Shown: positions 23,688-36,350, counted from the first letter of the stretch. The stretch is DNA of 64,000 nucleotides from Gigaspora margarita (GCA_009809945.1 WTPW01000561.1:62001-126000); one strand, 5' to 3'. The notes: generated by a model not told the origin, from the sequence alone. Numbers and translations are program-made.

Positions 23688-26600
23688 ATGTCTGACTTCA
23701 AATGCAATTTCTGCCCACGTACTTTTGCAAAGCACAATACATTATCTAAACATATGAATGTTTGTGCTCTTACTGCCAGTGTAGATGAGCAGCTCTTTGC
23801 GAATAATCCTGCTCAAGTTCGCAAGTTTTTGAATCCAAGTAAACTAAATCAAAATGAAAATTTTGATGTTAATGAATATAAATCAGATAGTGAATTTTCT
23901 GCCAAAAAGATATTGTTTAAAAATATCAAGTTTTGCAAATCTTCAAAAGTAGTTAAAGATATTCAATTCAATTCTAAAAGTAATCTTAATAGCACTCTTG
24001 CTAGTCCTTTGCATATATCTAATACAGATGAACTTGCTAGTGGTTTTGATAACATATCATTTGAATTAGATAATTCTAATATTAATTCGAACATGTTTAA
24101 ATTTGACCCAACTTCTAATTTTGTAGATCAGGAATTTTCTAATGAAATTTTAAATAATTCTACTTACTTCGAACATATTCGAAGCTCTTCTTCAGATGAA
24201 GAATTTNATCAGAAACATGAAGAATTTCCTAATGAGGCTTACGCTGATTTAATGGTTTTGGTTACTAAATATAAATTAAGTAATGCAGCTAGAAATGCTA
24301 TTATTTCATTTTTTAATAAGGATTCAAAACATTCAATATCACCATTACCAAAAAATATTAGACAAGGAAAAGAGTTTATGAATAATATTAAATCTAACTT
24401 GTTATATAAGAAAATCAAAGTATTAGATCTTGATGATACTGAGTATTTCTTATACCATATGCCTTTAATCAGCTGTATTGAAAATATATTAAAAATTCCT
24501 AATATAGCACAAAATTTAGAATTTGAATATAGAGAATTATATAAGACTACAGAGGTATATGTAATTTTTAATATTATTTGTAAATACAATATTTATTTTG
24601 TTTTTATTAATCTATTTTTATTTTTTTTAAAGGATAGTAAAGAGATTATTTATAAAGAGCAAAATAATGGAATGTGGTGGAAAACTGCTCAAAATTCTTT
24701 GCCTATAGGATCAAAACTTTTATCAATTATTTTATATTCCGATGCAACAAATTGTGATACATTGGGTAAAAGTCAGCTTCATCCAATATATATGTCACTA
24801 CGAAATATACCTACATGGCGAAGAAATAAGCAGAATGCAAAGCAGTTATTGGGTTATTTGCCAATAATTAAAACATCTACTAAAAATAAACCAATAGTCA
24901 GACAAACTTTTCATAGATGTTTAGAAGTTATTTTAAATCCAATTCAAAAGTTTTCGTATTCTGGTACAAATTTGTTAATTAATAACAAATTAGTTTGGAC
25001 CTTTCCAAAAGTTTTAATTATAATCGCAGATTGGCCAAAAGCTGCAACATTTTGTCTAACTTATAAATCAACAAATTCAAATCACCCTTGTCATTTTTGT
25101 TTAGTAAATAGAGATGATTTGGCAAATACAACCTGCTCTAAACATGATTTGGTGCTTAGAAATCATAAAAATATGTGAAACTGTCTCGATAAAAGTGAAG
25201 ATAAGTCAGTATGTATAGAACCAATACCAAATTACTTTTGGAACTTTAAGTAAGTTTATTGTTTTATTTATTTTATTTTATTCTAATAATTTTGAAATAA
25301 TTTAAAAATATTCGGAATACTAAAAATATTTAAAGAGTACAAAACGTACTTTACTTTAGATACTTATTTTAGATTTAAATAATTTCGAATTATTGCAAAT
25401 TATTTTAAAATGGGTCAAAATATTTTAAATATATTTAGAAATCAAATGCAAATTTTACTTTTACGAAGATTAATTAATGCTATTCATTTCGCAACCATAT
25501 GAACATTATTAAACTATTTCAAACTTTTAAATATTATGACTATGCAATATATAATTCATTATTAATATTTATACTTTTATTAATTTTAGTGATATGAATA
25601 TTTATGAAGCAACAGTTATTGATAGAATGCATCATTTAGATTTGGGATTATTTAAACATCAAATTAATTTTACATGCAGTCTATTAAAAGAAAAATATGG
25701 AGCTTCAATTCTGGATACTATTGATAATAGATTAGCTAATATTCCAAGATTTCCAGAACTTAAAATTTTTAAAAATGGTATTCAATCACTTGCTAGAATT
25801 ACTGCAAATGAGTATCGTAACCTTATGAAGGTTATGATATTTGTTCTGGACAACCTGGATATAGATGAATCTATTCAAAATAAGTTATTGAAGCTTTATG
25901 AAGATTGGAATAATATGTATCTTTTAAGTCGATATGAAGAATTCACTGATAATGACTTAAAAGATTTTGAGGTATGTAAATAATTTCGCAACTATGCGAA
26001 TATTTTGAAATTATTTGAAAAATTTAAATTAAATGATTTTATCATCGAATATTAATATAGTTCTATTTTATTTAGAATCTAATAATAAATTGGGCTCAAC
26101 AATTTATTAAACTTTTTAAAACAAGTTCTGCTTCTAAATTAAAGTTTCCAAAATTACATTCATNGTTAACTAAATTTATTTATATTAAATAGGTTCAAAG
26201 ACAGGCTATTGCATCAAAATTATTATCAAGAAACCCAAAAAATTCCAAAACTATAAATCCTTTTAAATTTACTAATTTAATTTGGACATTTGATTTAAAT
26301 AATGCTCAGGAATTTATTGATCAGAGATTAAAAAATTATAGGCCAAATTCTAAAATATATTCTGGGCTTGAACATTTATTAAAATATTTAACTATATATT
26401 TTAGTTCAACAGACCAAATTAATATAGATAATTATATAATTAATATATATAGCTCAGTAACTTTAGAAAATGGGTCTATAATTCGAGCAACAGATAATTT
26501 TTATGGAAAAGCCTGGTATAGCAATGTTGCAGTTGCTATGAATCCTGAAGAACTATTAGAATATTTGACAGATGAAGGAATTTGTTATGGACAGGTACAG

Positions 26601-26896
26601 TATTTGTTGTATTTTTTTTTTTTTAGATTTTTAAAATATTAAATTTTTAATATTTAATTTTTTAGATATACTTATTAATCAAAGTTGAAACTGCTGAAGG
26701 AAATGTGGATAATCTTGCATTAATTCAGTGGTATGATTTTAAGTCTACAAAGAATCAATATCATTATGGATGTCCTAGACTTAAATTAANGGAATTATAN
26801 AATATAGTTAATATTGAAGCAATTAAAAATAATATTCATATAATTCCACACTTTGATAAAACTAATAATTTTTTAGTAAATAAGTATATTTTCTAA
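23688..26896 (+). pseudogene. Plavaka-type transposase with C2H2 zinc finger, broken
   Basis: Exons inferred: 23688-24554, 24633-25249, 25590-25971, 26076-26164 joined across a damaged junction to 26193-26594, and 26666-26896; introns are 78, 340, 104 and 71 bp with GT-AG ends. The protein starts with a C2H2 finger (CNFCPRTF...HMNVC, residues 5-26), then a Ser/Asn-rich linker. Core motifs follow: YSDATNCDTLGKSQLHP, IIADWPKAA, a CHFCLVNRDDL zinc site, and IDRMHHLDLGLFKHQ, typical of Plavaka transposases of the CACTA-related group. Defects: in-frame TGA at 25176-25178 after KNM, a stop and apparent internal deletion at 26160-26193 (KLHS...VQRQAI), and ambiguous N bases. It presumably mobilised the 16.1-kb element that contains it. 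The first intron has no stop in frame, so it can be mistaken for coding. Confidence 0.85.
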
Positions 26897-27558
26897 TAAA
26901 ATTAAATCAGTTTAGAAACATTTAAAAATTATTCGAAATGTTTCGCATTAATTAAATTCATATAAAATTCAATAGAGTAAAAACCTGTAAATTTTAAGTT
27001 CAGAATATTAAATTATTTAAAAGATGATATTAAGTATAAAAATTTAAGGGCTAAAAAGCAAAATCTTTTACACGCTTTCGAATAAACTTACTATAATTCA
27101 GAACGCATATTTTACAATTATAATTAAATTAAAGTATTATGTTTAATAACATTTCAATTTATTTTAGAATAATTCGAAAATATGGCATAAAACTTAAAGT
27201 AAATATTTTCATGCGACAAAATATTAAACTAATTTGAACTAATTCGAATTGATTAAACTTTGACAAAATTAAGTATTTAATTATATTAAGACAAACGAAA
27301 AAAAAAATATATTAAATAAAAATCAAAATAATAATATTATAAATATAAAATTAACTATAACATAAAAAAGAATAAAAAATAAAAATTATATAAAAACGTA
27401 TAAAATAAAAAATAAGATATATATAAAATATTCATAATAGAAATTAAAAAAAATAAACAATAATATATAGTATATATGTAATAAAATAAAAAAATATAAA
27501 AACGTATATAAAAAAAAACAAATGCATAAAAAATAAAACAAGTAAAAAAATTATAATT
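26897..27558. other. No gene; AT-rich intergenic
   Basis: A/T-rich sequence between the converging Plavaka gene and copy B. From about 27290 it is an AAATAAAA-type low-complexity tract. Confidence 0.6.
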
Positions 27559-29310
27559 TTATTCAGCATTTTCAGAATGAGGTTGTGTTTGTGGGAGGCT
27601 TGAAGATGAGGAAGTTATAGGCAGATTATCCTGGCTTGTTGCGGGATCTTGTGAATCGTCTTCATTAAAATTGGATGTATGTGAATTGGTGGGAGTATCG
27701 GAGACAGAAACAGGGCTTTGTGCAGCTTTTGCCTTTTTAGTAGTGCGAGATGTGGTAGGAGCTCTCTTACATTTTCAACTCTGCTTACTAGACGATAAAA
27801 TAACTTCGACTTGTTCATCTTCCATTGAAGAATCCTCATTGTCAGTAGCAGGGGGCGACAAGCAGTACCATTTGCTAATTTATCCTTATTTAATTAAATT
27901 TACAAATATTAGAATTATTTTACGTATATTTAAATAATTTAAATATAATTAATTATATTTTACTTACTATGTTTTTATTTAGTCTATTTTTGGTTATTTT
28001 ATTACTCATAGTGAGCTTTTCATAATGTTCGTTTAGCAATATTTGGCATACTGTTATTGTGTATGCCAATTGCATATTAGTGAGTGTAACATTTGGCCAT
28101 GCCTCGCAAGTATGCGCATAAAGTAGGTCTCAGTGGCATTATTTTCATCTATGGGTTTAAAAAGTTTTCTGTAGCATAGTTTTGTTTTATTGAATTGTTT
28201 CCACGCCGTAATAGTTTGCGGCGTGGCGTTTGTATTAATTGGGTCTAAGAGGGTCTCCCCAAAAATAGCAAAAACTGATTCCTTAATTTTTGAGGAAACT
28301 CGACTTCTGCAAGATCGATGCTGAGATAGGAACTAAAAAATAAATTTATGCGAATGAATTTAAATCAGTTCGAATTAATTCGAAATATATTGATATTTTA
28401 AGAAACAATAATTTAAAATAAATGAAGATAATCAAAAAATCAAAATAAGCGACAAAAAATTAAAAATATGAAAAAACGAATAAAACAAAAAATGAAAGAA
28501 TAAGAAAGAAATGATAAAATAAAAACAATCGAAAAAGTGACATATAATGATAATGATTTGGAAATTAGATAAAAAATATAAAAATATACGAAGGGATTCA
28601 AAAAATCGAAAATGCAATAATTTAACTCAATGTGAAAGTAATCGAATTTATGAAAAAATTTACAGGTTTTGCGAGTTTATCTTCATAATATGTATTCCAA
28701 TCTCTATCATCCATTCCTTCATAAAAATCTGCTTCATTTTCTAAGAGGTATTCCTCAGTTTCAATCTTAAATTGATCCTTCGTCGGGTATATGTTTTTTA
28801 CTATTAGTCATTTAGCTATTGCTGTACAAGTTTGCTATTATAAAATAAAATATTATTAACTTAGATTAAATTAAATATAAACATTTTATATAACTGATAA
28901 AAATAATAATTACCTTAACGAATTTTGTTTCATTCAAAAGGTTAAGACCTTCTGACATACGACTATCCATATTCGAAATCTTTCACTCCAATCTATCAAC
29001 TTTTTTGGATAGCCCAATAAGCATATCCTTAATTTCAGCCAAAGTAATTTGTTATTAAATTATTTTAAATAATAGATTAATTTAAAAATATTATAAATAG
29101 AAATTAACGAAATAAAAAAAATTATATTAAATTTCAACCATCAGAAGGTCTTAGAGAATAATAAGATCCTGTGCCAATAGTTTTGATAGACTGTGCAGCA
29201 GCCCTCTCAGTATCTAACTGAGGTAAGCCACTACTAGCTGTCATTTTTAAGAAAGCTTCACGCCTTTTAGCAGATATTTTTGTACTTTTTTCTAATTTTT
29301 GAGTAGACAT
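27559..29310 (-). pseudogene. Unrecognised coiled-coil/acidic-tail gene, copy B
   Basis: Starts at 29310 with MSTQKLEKSTKISAKRREAF (exon 1 to about 29140). Exon 2 (about 29045-28925) reads LAEIKDMLIGLSKKVDRLE, TGA, then KISNMDSRMSEGLNLLNE. Exon 3 (about 28830-28675) has NIYPTKDQFKIETEEYLLEN and DRDWNTYYEDKLAKP. Exon 4 (about 28340-27970) has SSKIKESVFAIFGETLLDP, TAWKQFNKTKLCYRKLF and, after a 1-base frameshift near 28100, LAYTITVCQILLNEHYEKL. The last exon (about 27850-27559) has an acidic start (DNEDSSMEDEQVEV), a basic nuclear-localisation-like KCKRAPTTSRTTKKAK and a Ser/Thr/Pro tail. In-frame stops (TGA in exons 2, 3 and 5) sit where Trp or another residue is expected. Order and spacing mirror copy A. 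Function unknown; a factor accessory to the Plavaka transposase is one possibility. Confidence 0.7.
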
Positions 29311-31336
29311 TTGTGTATGAAATAAAGAAAAAATGCGAAAGGTTTTAGTTATTAAAGATTAAACGAAAAATGTAATAAATGAGAATACGGAATATGTATA
29401 GAAGAGAGAATTTAATGTAATAATGGTATCAAATGAAGTTGATAAGAAAATTACGAAGAGGAAGATAGGGAAATTAAATTTATTTAAATATTTTCAAGAT
29501 AATTCTAACGTAATCAAATTAATCTGCATATATCAAGTTATCTTTAATTATTTTTATTAACAAATGCATTTAAATATATTTGCTTTATCTAAAGTAATCA
29601 ATTTTTTATATATTACTTATGTAACTTTCAGAAGATTATGATTTATAAATAAAATTCAACCATTTTTATATAATTTAAAGTTATTTAATATATTAAATAC
29701 ATTAGAACTATTTCGCTATACTCGTTTAATGTTTTTAATAACTCCTGATTACTTCAAAGTAAATTTACAATATGCAATCCTTAAATGTATTAGCCCCTAT
29801 CAAACTATAACCTTTATTACTATATTTAGGATAAGTAAAATACTTTTAAATAAATTAATCCGCTTGAAATCAAACGATGTCCATTTATAGAAAAAATTAC
29901 ATAGAAGTATTCTAGATTTTTATGTAATCGGGGTTTTCAATATATTTATAAGTACTAAAGTAATTGATATGTAAGGGGTTTATTAGAAGCAAAAAAAGTA
30001 AAATTTTTACCTTTTTAGCAACTCAATCGTTGGCCCAATAAATTATAAGCTTTAATAACTTTGAAGTAAATTTGATTTAGTTAAAACAATGCGCAATACA
30101 GCAACTTCCTTAAATGTATTAACCCTTATCAAACTATTATTCTTTTAACCTTTTATTACTATATTTAGGATAAGCAAAATACTTTTCAAATGATGTCCAT
30201 TTTATAGAAAATTTCACGAACATGCATTATTCTATTGTTACATAGAAGCATTCTAGATTTTTATATAATCAGGTTTTTTTTCAATATATTTATAAGTACT
30301 AAAGTAATTGATATGTAAGGGTTTATTAGAAGCGAACAAAAGTAAAATTTTTACCTTTTTAGCAAGTCAATTGTTGGCCCAATAAATTATAAGCTTTAAA
30401 ATATTCGCACATTTGCGAAATAAATAAAATTAATTATAACTAAGTTATATAGATAATAGATGGTAGTGAATTTTGAAAAATTCAACTAAATGAGAATTAT
30501 TTCAAAATGTTGTGAATATTATAGAAAAATTAAACATCAAAATTAAATATTTTATTAAATAATGAATGATTCGAATAAATTAGAATTAAAAGCTTTGAAT
30601 TTAATTGAATTGTATTTAAACTCTATCATTTTTTATAATACATTTCATTCCGCTTAGATGTTATTCAAAATTTCATTATTTAATAATAAATATTTTAACT
30701 CAATATTTGAAGTAAATAAATATGATTCTATTTATTTCAAAATATTTCGAATTTATTTCACATTAGTTTATGCTTACTGTTTACCGTTTGACTTTTGATT
30801 ACTTTGTTTATTACTGTCAATGGTCTCGTAAGGTTGCGAAAAAGATTCATTTAATTAATTATTAGACCTACAATTAAATTTCTAAAAAGATAAAAATTTT
30901 ACTTATTAAAACTTTTTATTCGCTTCTAATAAGCCCTTACATATCAATAAATTTAGTATGAAAGGTTGTTTATATATATACTTAAAAAAATTTAATTTAT
31001 TTCACAACATTTAAAATAATTCTAATTTATTTCGAAAATACTAATTTTGTAATGATTAAAGATAAGATCAATAGACAGCATATAAACCAAAAAATGCGAA
31101 CTATTTCAAATTTTTTTTAATACACTAAATGAATTAAAGATAAAAATATTTCGAATATTTAATTGTAATTTTTCTATCCATCTTATTTGATATAATAAAC
31201 ATTTTAAATCAATTTATTTCAAATTAATGCGAACTTACGCTCATATTTAAGTTTATAAGAAGAATTCATGAATAGTCTAATTTAAATTTCTAGAATATTG
31301 ATGGTTAGTTTAATAATTTGTCACTCGCATTTTTCA
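29311..31336. repeat. No gene; imperfect tandem duplication at 29745-30398
   Basis: TTAAATGTATTA...TATCAAACTAT, ATATTTAGGATAAG, GATGTCCATT, AAGTACTAAAGTAATTGATA and TTGGCCCAATAAATTATAAG occur twice in the same order, with a period of about 310-344 bp. A reverse-oriented piece (TTCTAATAAGCCCTTACATA) lies at about 30930-30960. The rest is AT-rich without coding trace. Confidence 0.7.
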
Positions 31337-32580
31337 ATATACATTATATTTTACATTTATTAAATATACATTTTTAATTAATATTACATACTTTATTATA
31401 TATTACATTATTATATAGTATTATTACAAATATTTTAAACACTTTCGCACTTTGTCGCATCTAATTCCATTACTATATATAAAAAACTAGCCCTACACAC
31501 TTATTTTCGCTCACTCTACAGCTAGCTATTATCTTCGCTTCTTTGTTTTCTATTGTCTTCACTTTGACCGCTACTTTTGTTTTGGCTATAACTTCATTTC
31601 ACACTCTTTTTCTAAATACTTCAAAGTGAAAAAAAATAAAAAACCATTTCTCAGAAGTGTTGGTGTTCTTGCAAATCACCGGAGAAATCTAGTATATTCC
31701 TGCAAAGTCCAGAAAAAGTGCCAGGAAAGTCACAAAGTGTCGAAGAAATCAGGATAAATAAAATAAAATAAAATTAAAAAAATAAGTAAAAAAAAAAAAA
31801 TTGAAAAAACAAAAAGTGTAAGCAAACTAATAAAAAAAAATAAATAAAGTCCTATATCTTCATTTCTCTGAAGTAAGAGTTCGCATTCTTGCAAATTCAG
31901 AAATTGCGAAAGGTTCTTGCAAAATGCCAAAAAAGTTGCGAAGTGCCAAAAAAAGTCTGGGTTGGTTTTCTTGCAAAGTGCCAGAAAGTAAGGGTTCTGT
32001 TCTCGCAAGTGCCGAAATAAAATAAATTAATAAAAAAATTTTAAAAATAAACCAAAAAAAGCAAAAACAAAAAATACGAAATGAAAAAATAAATAAAGCG
32101 AAACCTTGCAAGAACTTGCAAAAACTTACATTAGCTTTATAATTTGTCTGCACGTATTTATCTACAGCAGACTTTAACTGATTCTCATCAGGATAAATCG
32201 CTACTTGAATAATTTCTTTTGCAAAAAACTTACTTATGCCCATTTCTTTAAAGAAGCGTTCCCGAAAATTTAGAAATTGCTAGGGAATTCAGTTGTGTGT
32301 TCTTGAAAGTTTTGGAAGTCGTAGTTGGCATGCGCAAGGTTTCGAAAAGTTGTTTGTTTTTTTTTGTAAAGTGACGAAATGTAAACAAAAAATGAAACGA
32401 AAATAAAAAATGAAATAAAACCGAAAAAGTATAAAAGATATTAAACAAAAGATCTAATCTGATCTTGTAGTACAGAATTTGAACATCATTGAACTTGTTT
32501 TGAACTATTTTAAAAAATCAGTCTAATGCGTGATCCAGGTTACAGATCTACTGATCCAGCTTGGTTTTCTAGTCTTAAAA
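31337..32580. repeat. Right copy of the long direct repeat
   Basis: Same ordered landmarks as the left copy at 17083-18880, shorter by internal deletions. Includes several TGCAAAGTGCC variants (31670, 31917, 31969) and the closing GTTACAGATCTACTGATCC. Direct orientation of the two copies, about 14 kb apart, could allow deletion of the genes between them by recombination. Confidence 0.85.
32120..32243 (-). pseudogene. Fragment of the coiled-coil gene family, copy C
   Basis: The minus strand reads FFAKEIIQVAIYPDENQLKS then AVDKYVQTNYKANV. This is the equivalent of exon 3 in copies A (IEKSIYPTEEQIKSEVENYV) and B (IVKNIYPTKDQFKIETEEYL). Only this exon was found, embedded in the right direct repeat. 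No equivalent is seen in the left direct repeat. Confidence 0.65.
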
Positions 32581-34050
32581 TATTTTGAAAGTAGTTCAAA
32601 ATATTTCGTAATATATTTTGAAATATTTTGAAATTACTTTCGTAATATTTCGAAAATTTGATATTTCGAAATATTTTGAAATATATTACGTAATATTTTG
32701 CTTATATTATAGTTCGTAAGTCCTTACATAAGATTACGCTATTATAAATTTGCTGATGTAGTAAAAATTTACAATAAATAAAATAAAATTGAGTAATAAA
32801 TATTTATGGACATTAGTAGCTTATATAAATATTTAAATTAAAATATTTTTATACTTATATTCTAGATTGAAACTAAATTAATATGATTAAATTAACAATG
32901 CTCTTTATACTTATATTTTGAAATAAAATTAGATTAATGCGAATAAAATTAAATAGTAAATATTCATAAACTTTAATAGATTTTTATTAAATTAAAAAGC
33001 CCTTTATACTTATGTCCTAAGATGTTCTAAGATAAAATTAAATCAACAGGGATAAAATAAAATTAAATAGTAAATATTCATGAATCTCAATAATTTATTT
33101 TACTTAAATTAAAAAAGCTCTTTGCACTTACATTTTAAAAGAAATCCAATTAATATGAATAAAATAAAATTATGCTTCGTTTAAATACTTGAAAAATGTT
33201 CATTATATTCATGTCCTAAATTAAATTAATGCAATTAAAGTAAATATTCATGAACTTCAATAAATTATTTTAAATACTTAAATTAAAAAAGCCCTCATAC
33301 TTACATTCTAAAATGAAAATAAATGCGAATAAAATGAAATTATTAAATTTTCATTTGTTTATTAAATACTTAAACAGCGTTCTTTATATTTCACATTCTA
33401 AAATAACATTAAATTAATGTGAATAAAGTGAAACTATTGATTTTAAATACTTAAATTAAAAAATATTATTTATATTTACATTTTACGATTAATACAAATA
33501 AAATGGAATTAATAGTAAATATTCATAAATTTCATTTAACTACTTAAATTGAGAATGCTCTTTATATATGCCTCCTACAAATCGCACACTATATAACCAT
33601 CTTTATAGTTTGTGGCTTTAAGTTGAAATTCTTTAATACAATCCTTGACATCCTTATTTCCACTCGTTCATCCTTGCATAGTTTTCTGAGGATTATATTC
33701 ATATTCTAAAATGAATTAAATTAAAGCGAATAAAATAAATGAAGTATTAAATATTCATGAACTTCAATAAATTATCTTAAATACTTTAAAAAAGCCCTTA
33801 TACTTACATTTTAAAATGAATTATATAAATGTGAATAAAATGAAATTATTAAAAATTCATGTATTTCGTTAAATACTTACATTCTAAAATAACATTAAAT
33901 TAATGTGAATAAAGTGAAACTATTTATTTTAAATACTTAAATTAAAAACATCATTTATACTTACCTTCTATGATTAACACTAATAAAATGGAATTAGTAG
34001 TAAATATTCATAAACTTCATTTAATTACTTAAATTGAGAATGCTCTTTAC

Positions 34051-35026
34051 AGGCCCAGAACATGTCCCTTTCATTGTTGTCTATAATTAAAATTTTCAAA
34101 AAAACATATGAATTTACTATATAACTTCAAGCTAAGATTCTTTTAAATCTTACTTATTAACTTTAAATTAAATTTTTCGGGCATATAGAACAAGAAGAGA
34201 AGAAAAAATTGAGCTTAAAAATTGAATTAAAATTTTGCCAATTTTGCACAAAATGAAAATGTAACTTGGCCAAAATCAAATATTTTCCGATTTTAACATA
34301 AGAAGTATATGTAAAAACATGCCCTGAACAACTTTACTTAATCGACAGAAGTAGGTTACCTTGTAAGAAAAATGTGTTATCTATGTACTAAAGTTAAAAT
34401 TTTTGGGTATTTACCCTTTTTTTGTCAAGACAACTCATATCAAGGTCAAAATGTGCTTTCTCAAACCTTTTACTAAGTGAAAAATGGGGTTAAAGTTTGA
34501 AAAAAAATTTTTTTCGAACTTTAACCCCATTTTTCACTTAGTAAAAGGTTCGAGAAAGCGCGTTTTGACTTTAATACGAGTAGAATTACCAGCTAAACAA
34601 GTTTACTTAGAAGCCCAAAGCAGGTTGTCTTGACAAAAAAGGGGGGTTTATATTGAAAACCCAAAAATTTTAACTTTAGTACATAGATAACCCATTTTTC
34701 TTACAAGGTAACCTACTTCCATCGACTAAGTAAAGTTGTTCTGGGCATGTTTTTACATATACTTTTTATGTTAAAATCGGAAAATATTTGATTTTGGCCA
34801 AGTTACATTTTCGTTTTGTGCAAAATTGGCAAAATTTTAATTCAATTTTTAGACTCAATTTTTTCTTCTCCCCTTGTTCTATATGCTCGAAAAATTTAAT
34901 TTAAAGTTAATAAATAAGATTTAAAAGAATCTTAGCTCAAAGTTATATAGTAAATTCATATGTTTTTAAAAAATTTTAATTATAAACAACATTTTGAACC
35001 CCTGTAAGGAGACATGTCCTGGGCCT
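34051..35026. mobile_element. 976-bp foldback element inside the kinase array
   Basis: Arms of about 480 bp pair almost completely, from AGGCCCAGAACATGTCC at the left to GGACATGTCCTGGGCCT (overlapping complement) at the right, with the turn near 34510 (AAAAAAAATTTTTTT). It splits array unit 2 between GCTCTTTA and ATATGCCT. No ORF. Diverged relatives lie at 360-840 and 6733-6960. Confidence 0.9.
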
Positions 35027-35317
35027 AATATGCCTTCTACAAATTGCACACCATCTAACCATGTTGCTAAAAATTCATCACCAATATTTTGAATATTCTC
35101 TAATCTATTAAAAGGGATCATTCAATTACATCTTCATAGTTTGTGGCTTTAATTTGAAATTCTTTAATACAATCATCGACATCCTTATTTCCACTCATTC
35201 ATTCTTGTATAGTTTTCTAAGGATTATATTCGCATTCTAAAATGAATTAAATTAAAGCGAATAAAATAAATGAAGTATTAAATATTCATGAACTTCAATA
35301 AATTATTTTAAATACTT

Positions 35318-35861
35318 AATTCACGATCTATATGCCAAATAGTGAAAATCTATAATAATATATGGGGCAAATCAATTATTGTTTATCAAATTTCTGGAAT
35401 CTGGCACTGTCAGAGCAATAGCAAATTTTTTATTAAACTAACCTTACTTCTCCACTAATTGAAAGTTGTAGAGCACATTCTTGCGATTCTAATAGTGGTA
35501 AAATCATTAAAATTGGACTAGTAGATCACAAGATATCTTTAAAAAACTTTCGTGACCATATAGAGTTTCTATGTAAACAATATTATTGTTTACATAGAAA
35601 CTCTATATGATCGCGAAACGTTTTTTAACGATATCTTGTGATCTACTGGTCCAATTTTAATGATTTTACTACAATTAGAATCGCAAGAATGTGCTCTACA
35701 ACTTTCAATTAGTGGAGAAGTAAGGTTAGCTTAATAAAAAAATTTGCTATTGCTCTGACAGTGCCAGATTCCAGAAATTTGATAAACAATAATTGATTTA
35801 CTCCAATTTTACTATATATGGTAATATATGCAGCCCCTGTTTGGTATACGGATCACGAATT
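35318..35861. mobile_element. Foldback element inside a kinase-array spacer
   Basis: AATTCACGATC at the left mirrors GATCACGAATT at the right. Arms then match for about 250 bp (TCTGGCACTGTCAGAGCAAT, CTCCACTAATTGAAAGTTGT) and turn on AACAATATTATTGTT. The central half resembles the foldback at 5073-5483. Confidence 0.88.
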
Positions 35862-36133
35862 AAATTAAAAAAGCCCTTATATTTACATTCTAAAATGAAA
35901 TTAAATAAACATGAATAAGATGAAATTATTAAATATTCATGTGTTTCATTTAAATACTTAAACAACATTCTTTATATTTCACATCCTAAAATAACATTAA
36001 ATTAATGTGAATAAAGTGAAACTATTATTTTAAATGCTTAAATTAAAAATATTATTTATACTTATATTCTATGATTAACACAGATAAAATGGAATTAAAA
36101 GTAATATTCATAAACTTTATTTAACTACTTAAA

Positions 36134-36350
36134 TTAAAAATGCTCTTTATATATGCCTCTTACAAATCGCACACCATCTAACCAGGTTGCTAAAAATTTA
36201 TTACCAATATTTTGAATATTCTCTAATCTATTAAAAGGAATCCATTCGATTACATTTTCATAGTTCATAGCTTTAAGTTGAAATTCTTTAATACAATTAT
36301 TGACATTCTTATTTCCACTCATTCATCCTTGTGTAGTTTACTGAGGATTA
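36134..36350 (-). pseudogene. Kinase-leader fragment, array unit 3
   Basis: Reads CIKEFQLKAMNYENVIEW then IPFNRLENIQNIG, directly followed by NKFLATWLDGVRF. The glycine-rich ATP-binding loop expected between IG and ATWLDG is missing, and there is no catalytic lobe. A TGA replaces the expected Trp before SGNK. It cannot encode an active kinase. Confidence 0.8.

Larger units (their letters stand above)
16649..32760. mobile_element. 16.1-kb Plavaka-type composite element
   Basis: Inverted termini: TACATCAGCGAATTATAT then CGTAATCTTACGTAAG at the left (16649-16686), and its mirror CTTACATAAGATTACG ... TTTGCTGATGTA at the right (32723-32760), about 85% matching with small gaps. Subterminal TTTCGAAATA/TATTTCGAAA words occur on both sides (16770-17040, 32580-32700), as is usual in CACTA-like elements. 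Inside lie direct repeats, two copies and a fragment of an unrecognised gene family, and a Plavaka-type transposase. Target duplication could not be fixed. The boundaries are inferred from the inverted repeat alone. Confidence 0.65.

Noticed and set aside
24239-24589. 116-residue minus-strand ORF
   Set aside because: It lies antisense to conserved Plavaka transposase coding sequence and has no motif of its own.
27615-27937. 74- and 88-residue ORFs over the last exon of copy B
   Set aside because: They are other-frame shadows; the frame giving the acidic start, KCKRAPTTSRTTKKAK and Ser/Thr tail matches the gene layout.
16649-32760. A TA or longer target duplication for the 16.1-kb element
   Set aside because: The flanking GTA/TAG overlap is just part of a palindromic tip; no direct repeat of 3 bp or more could be defended.
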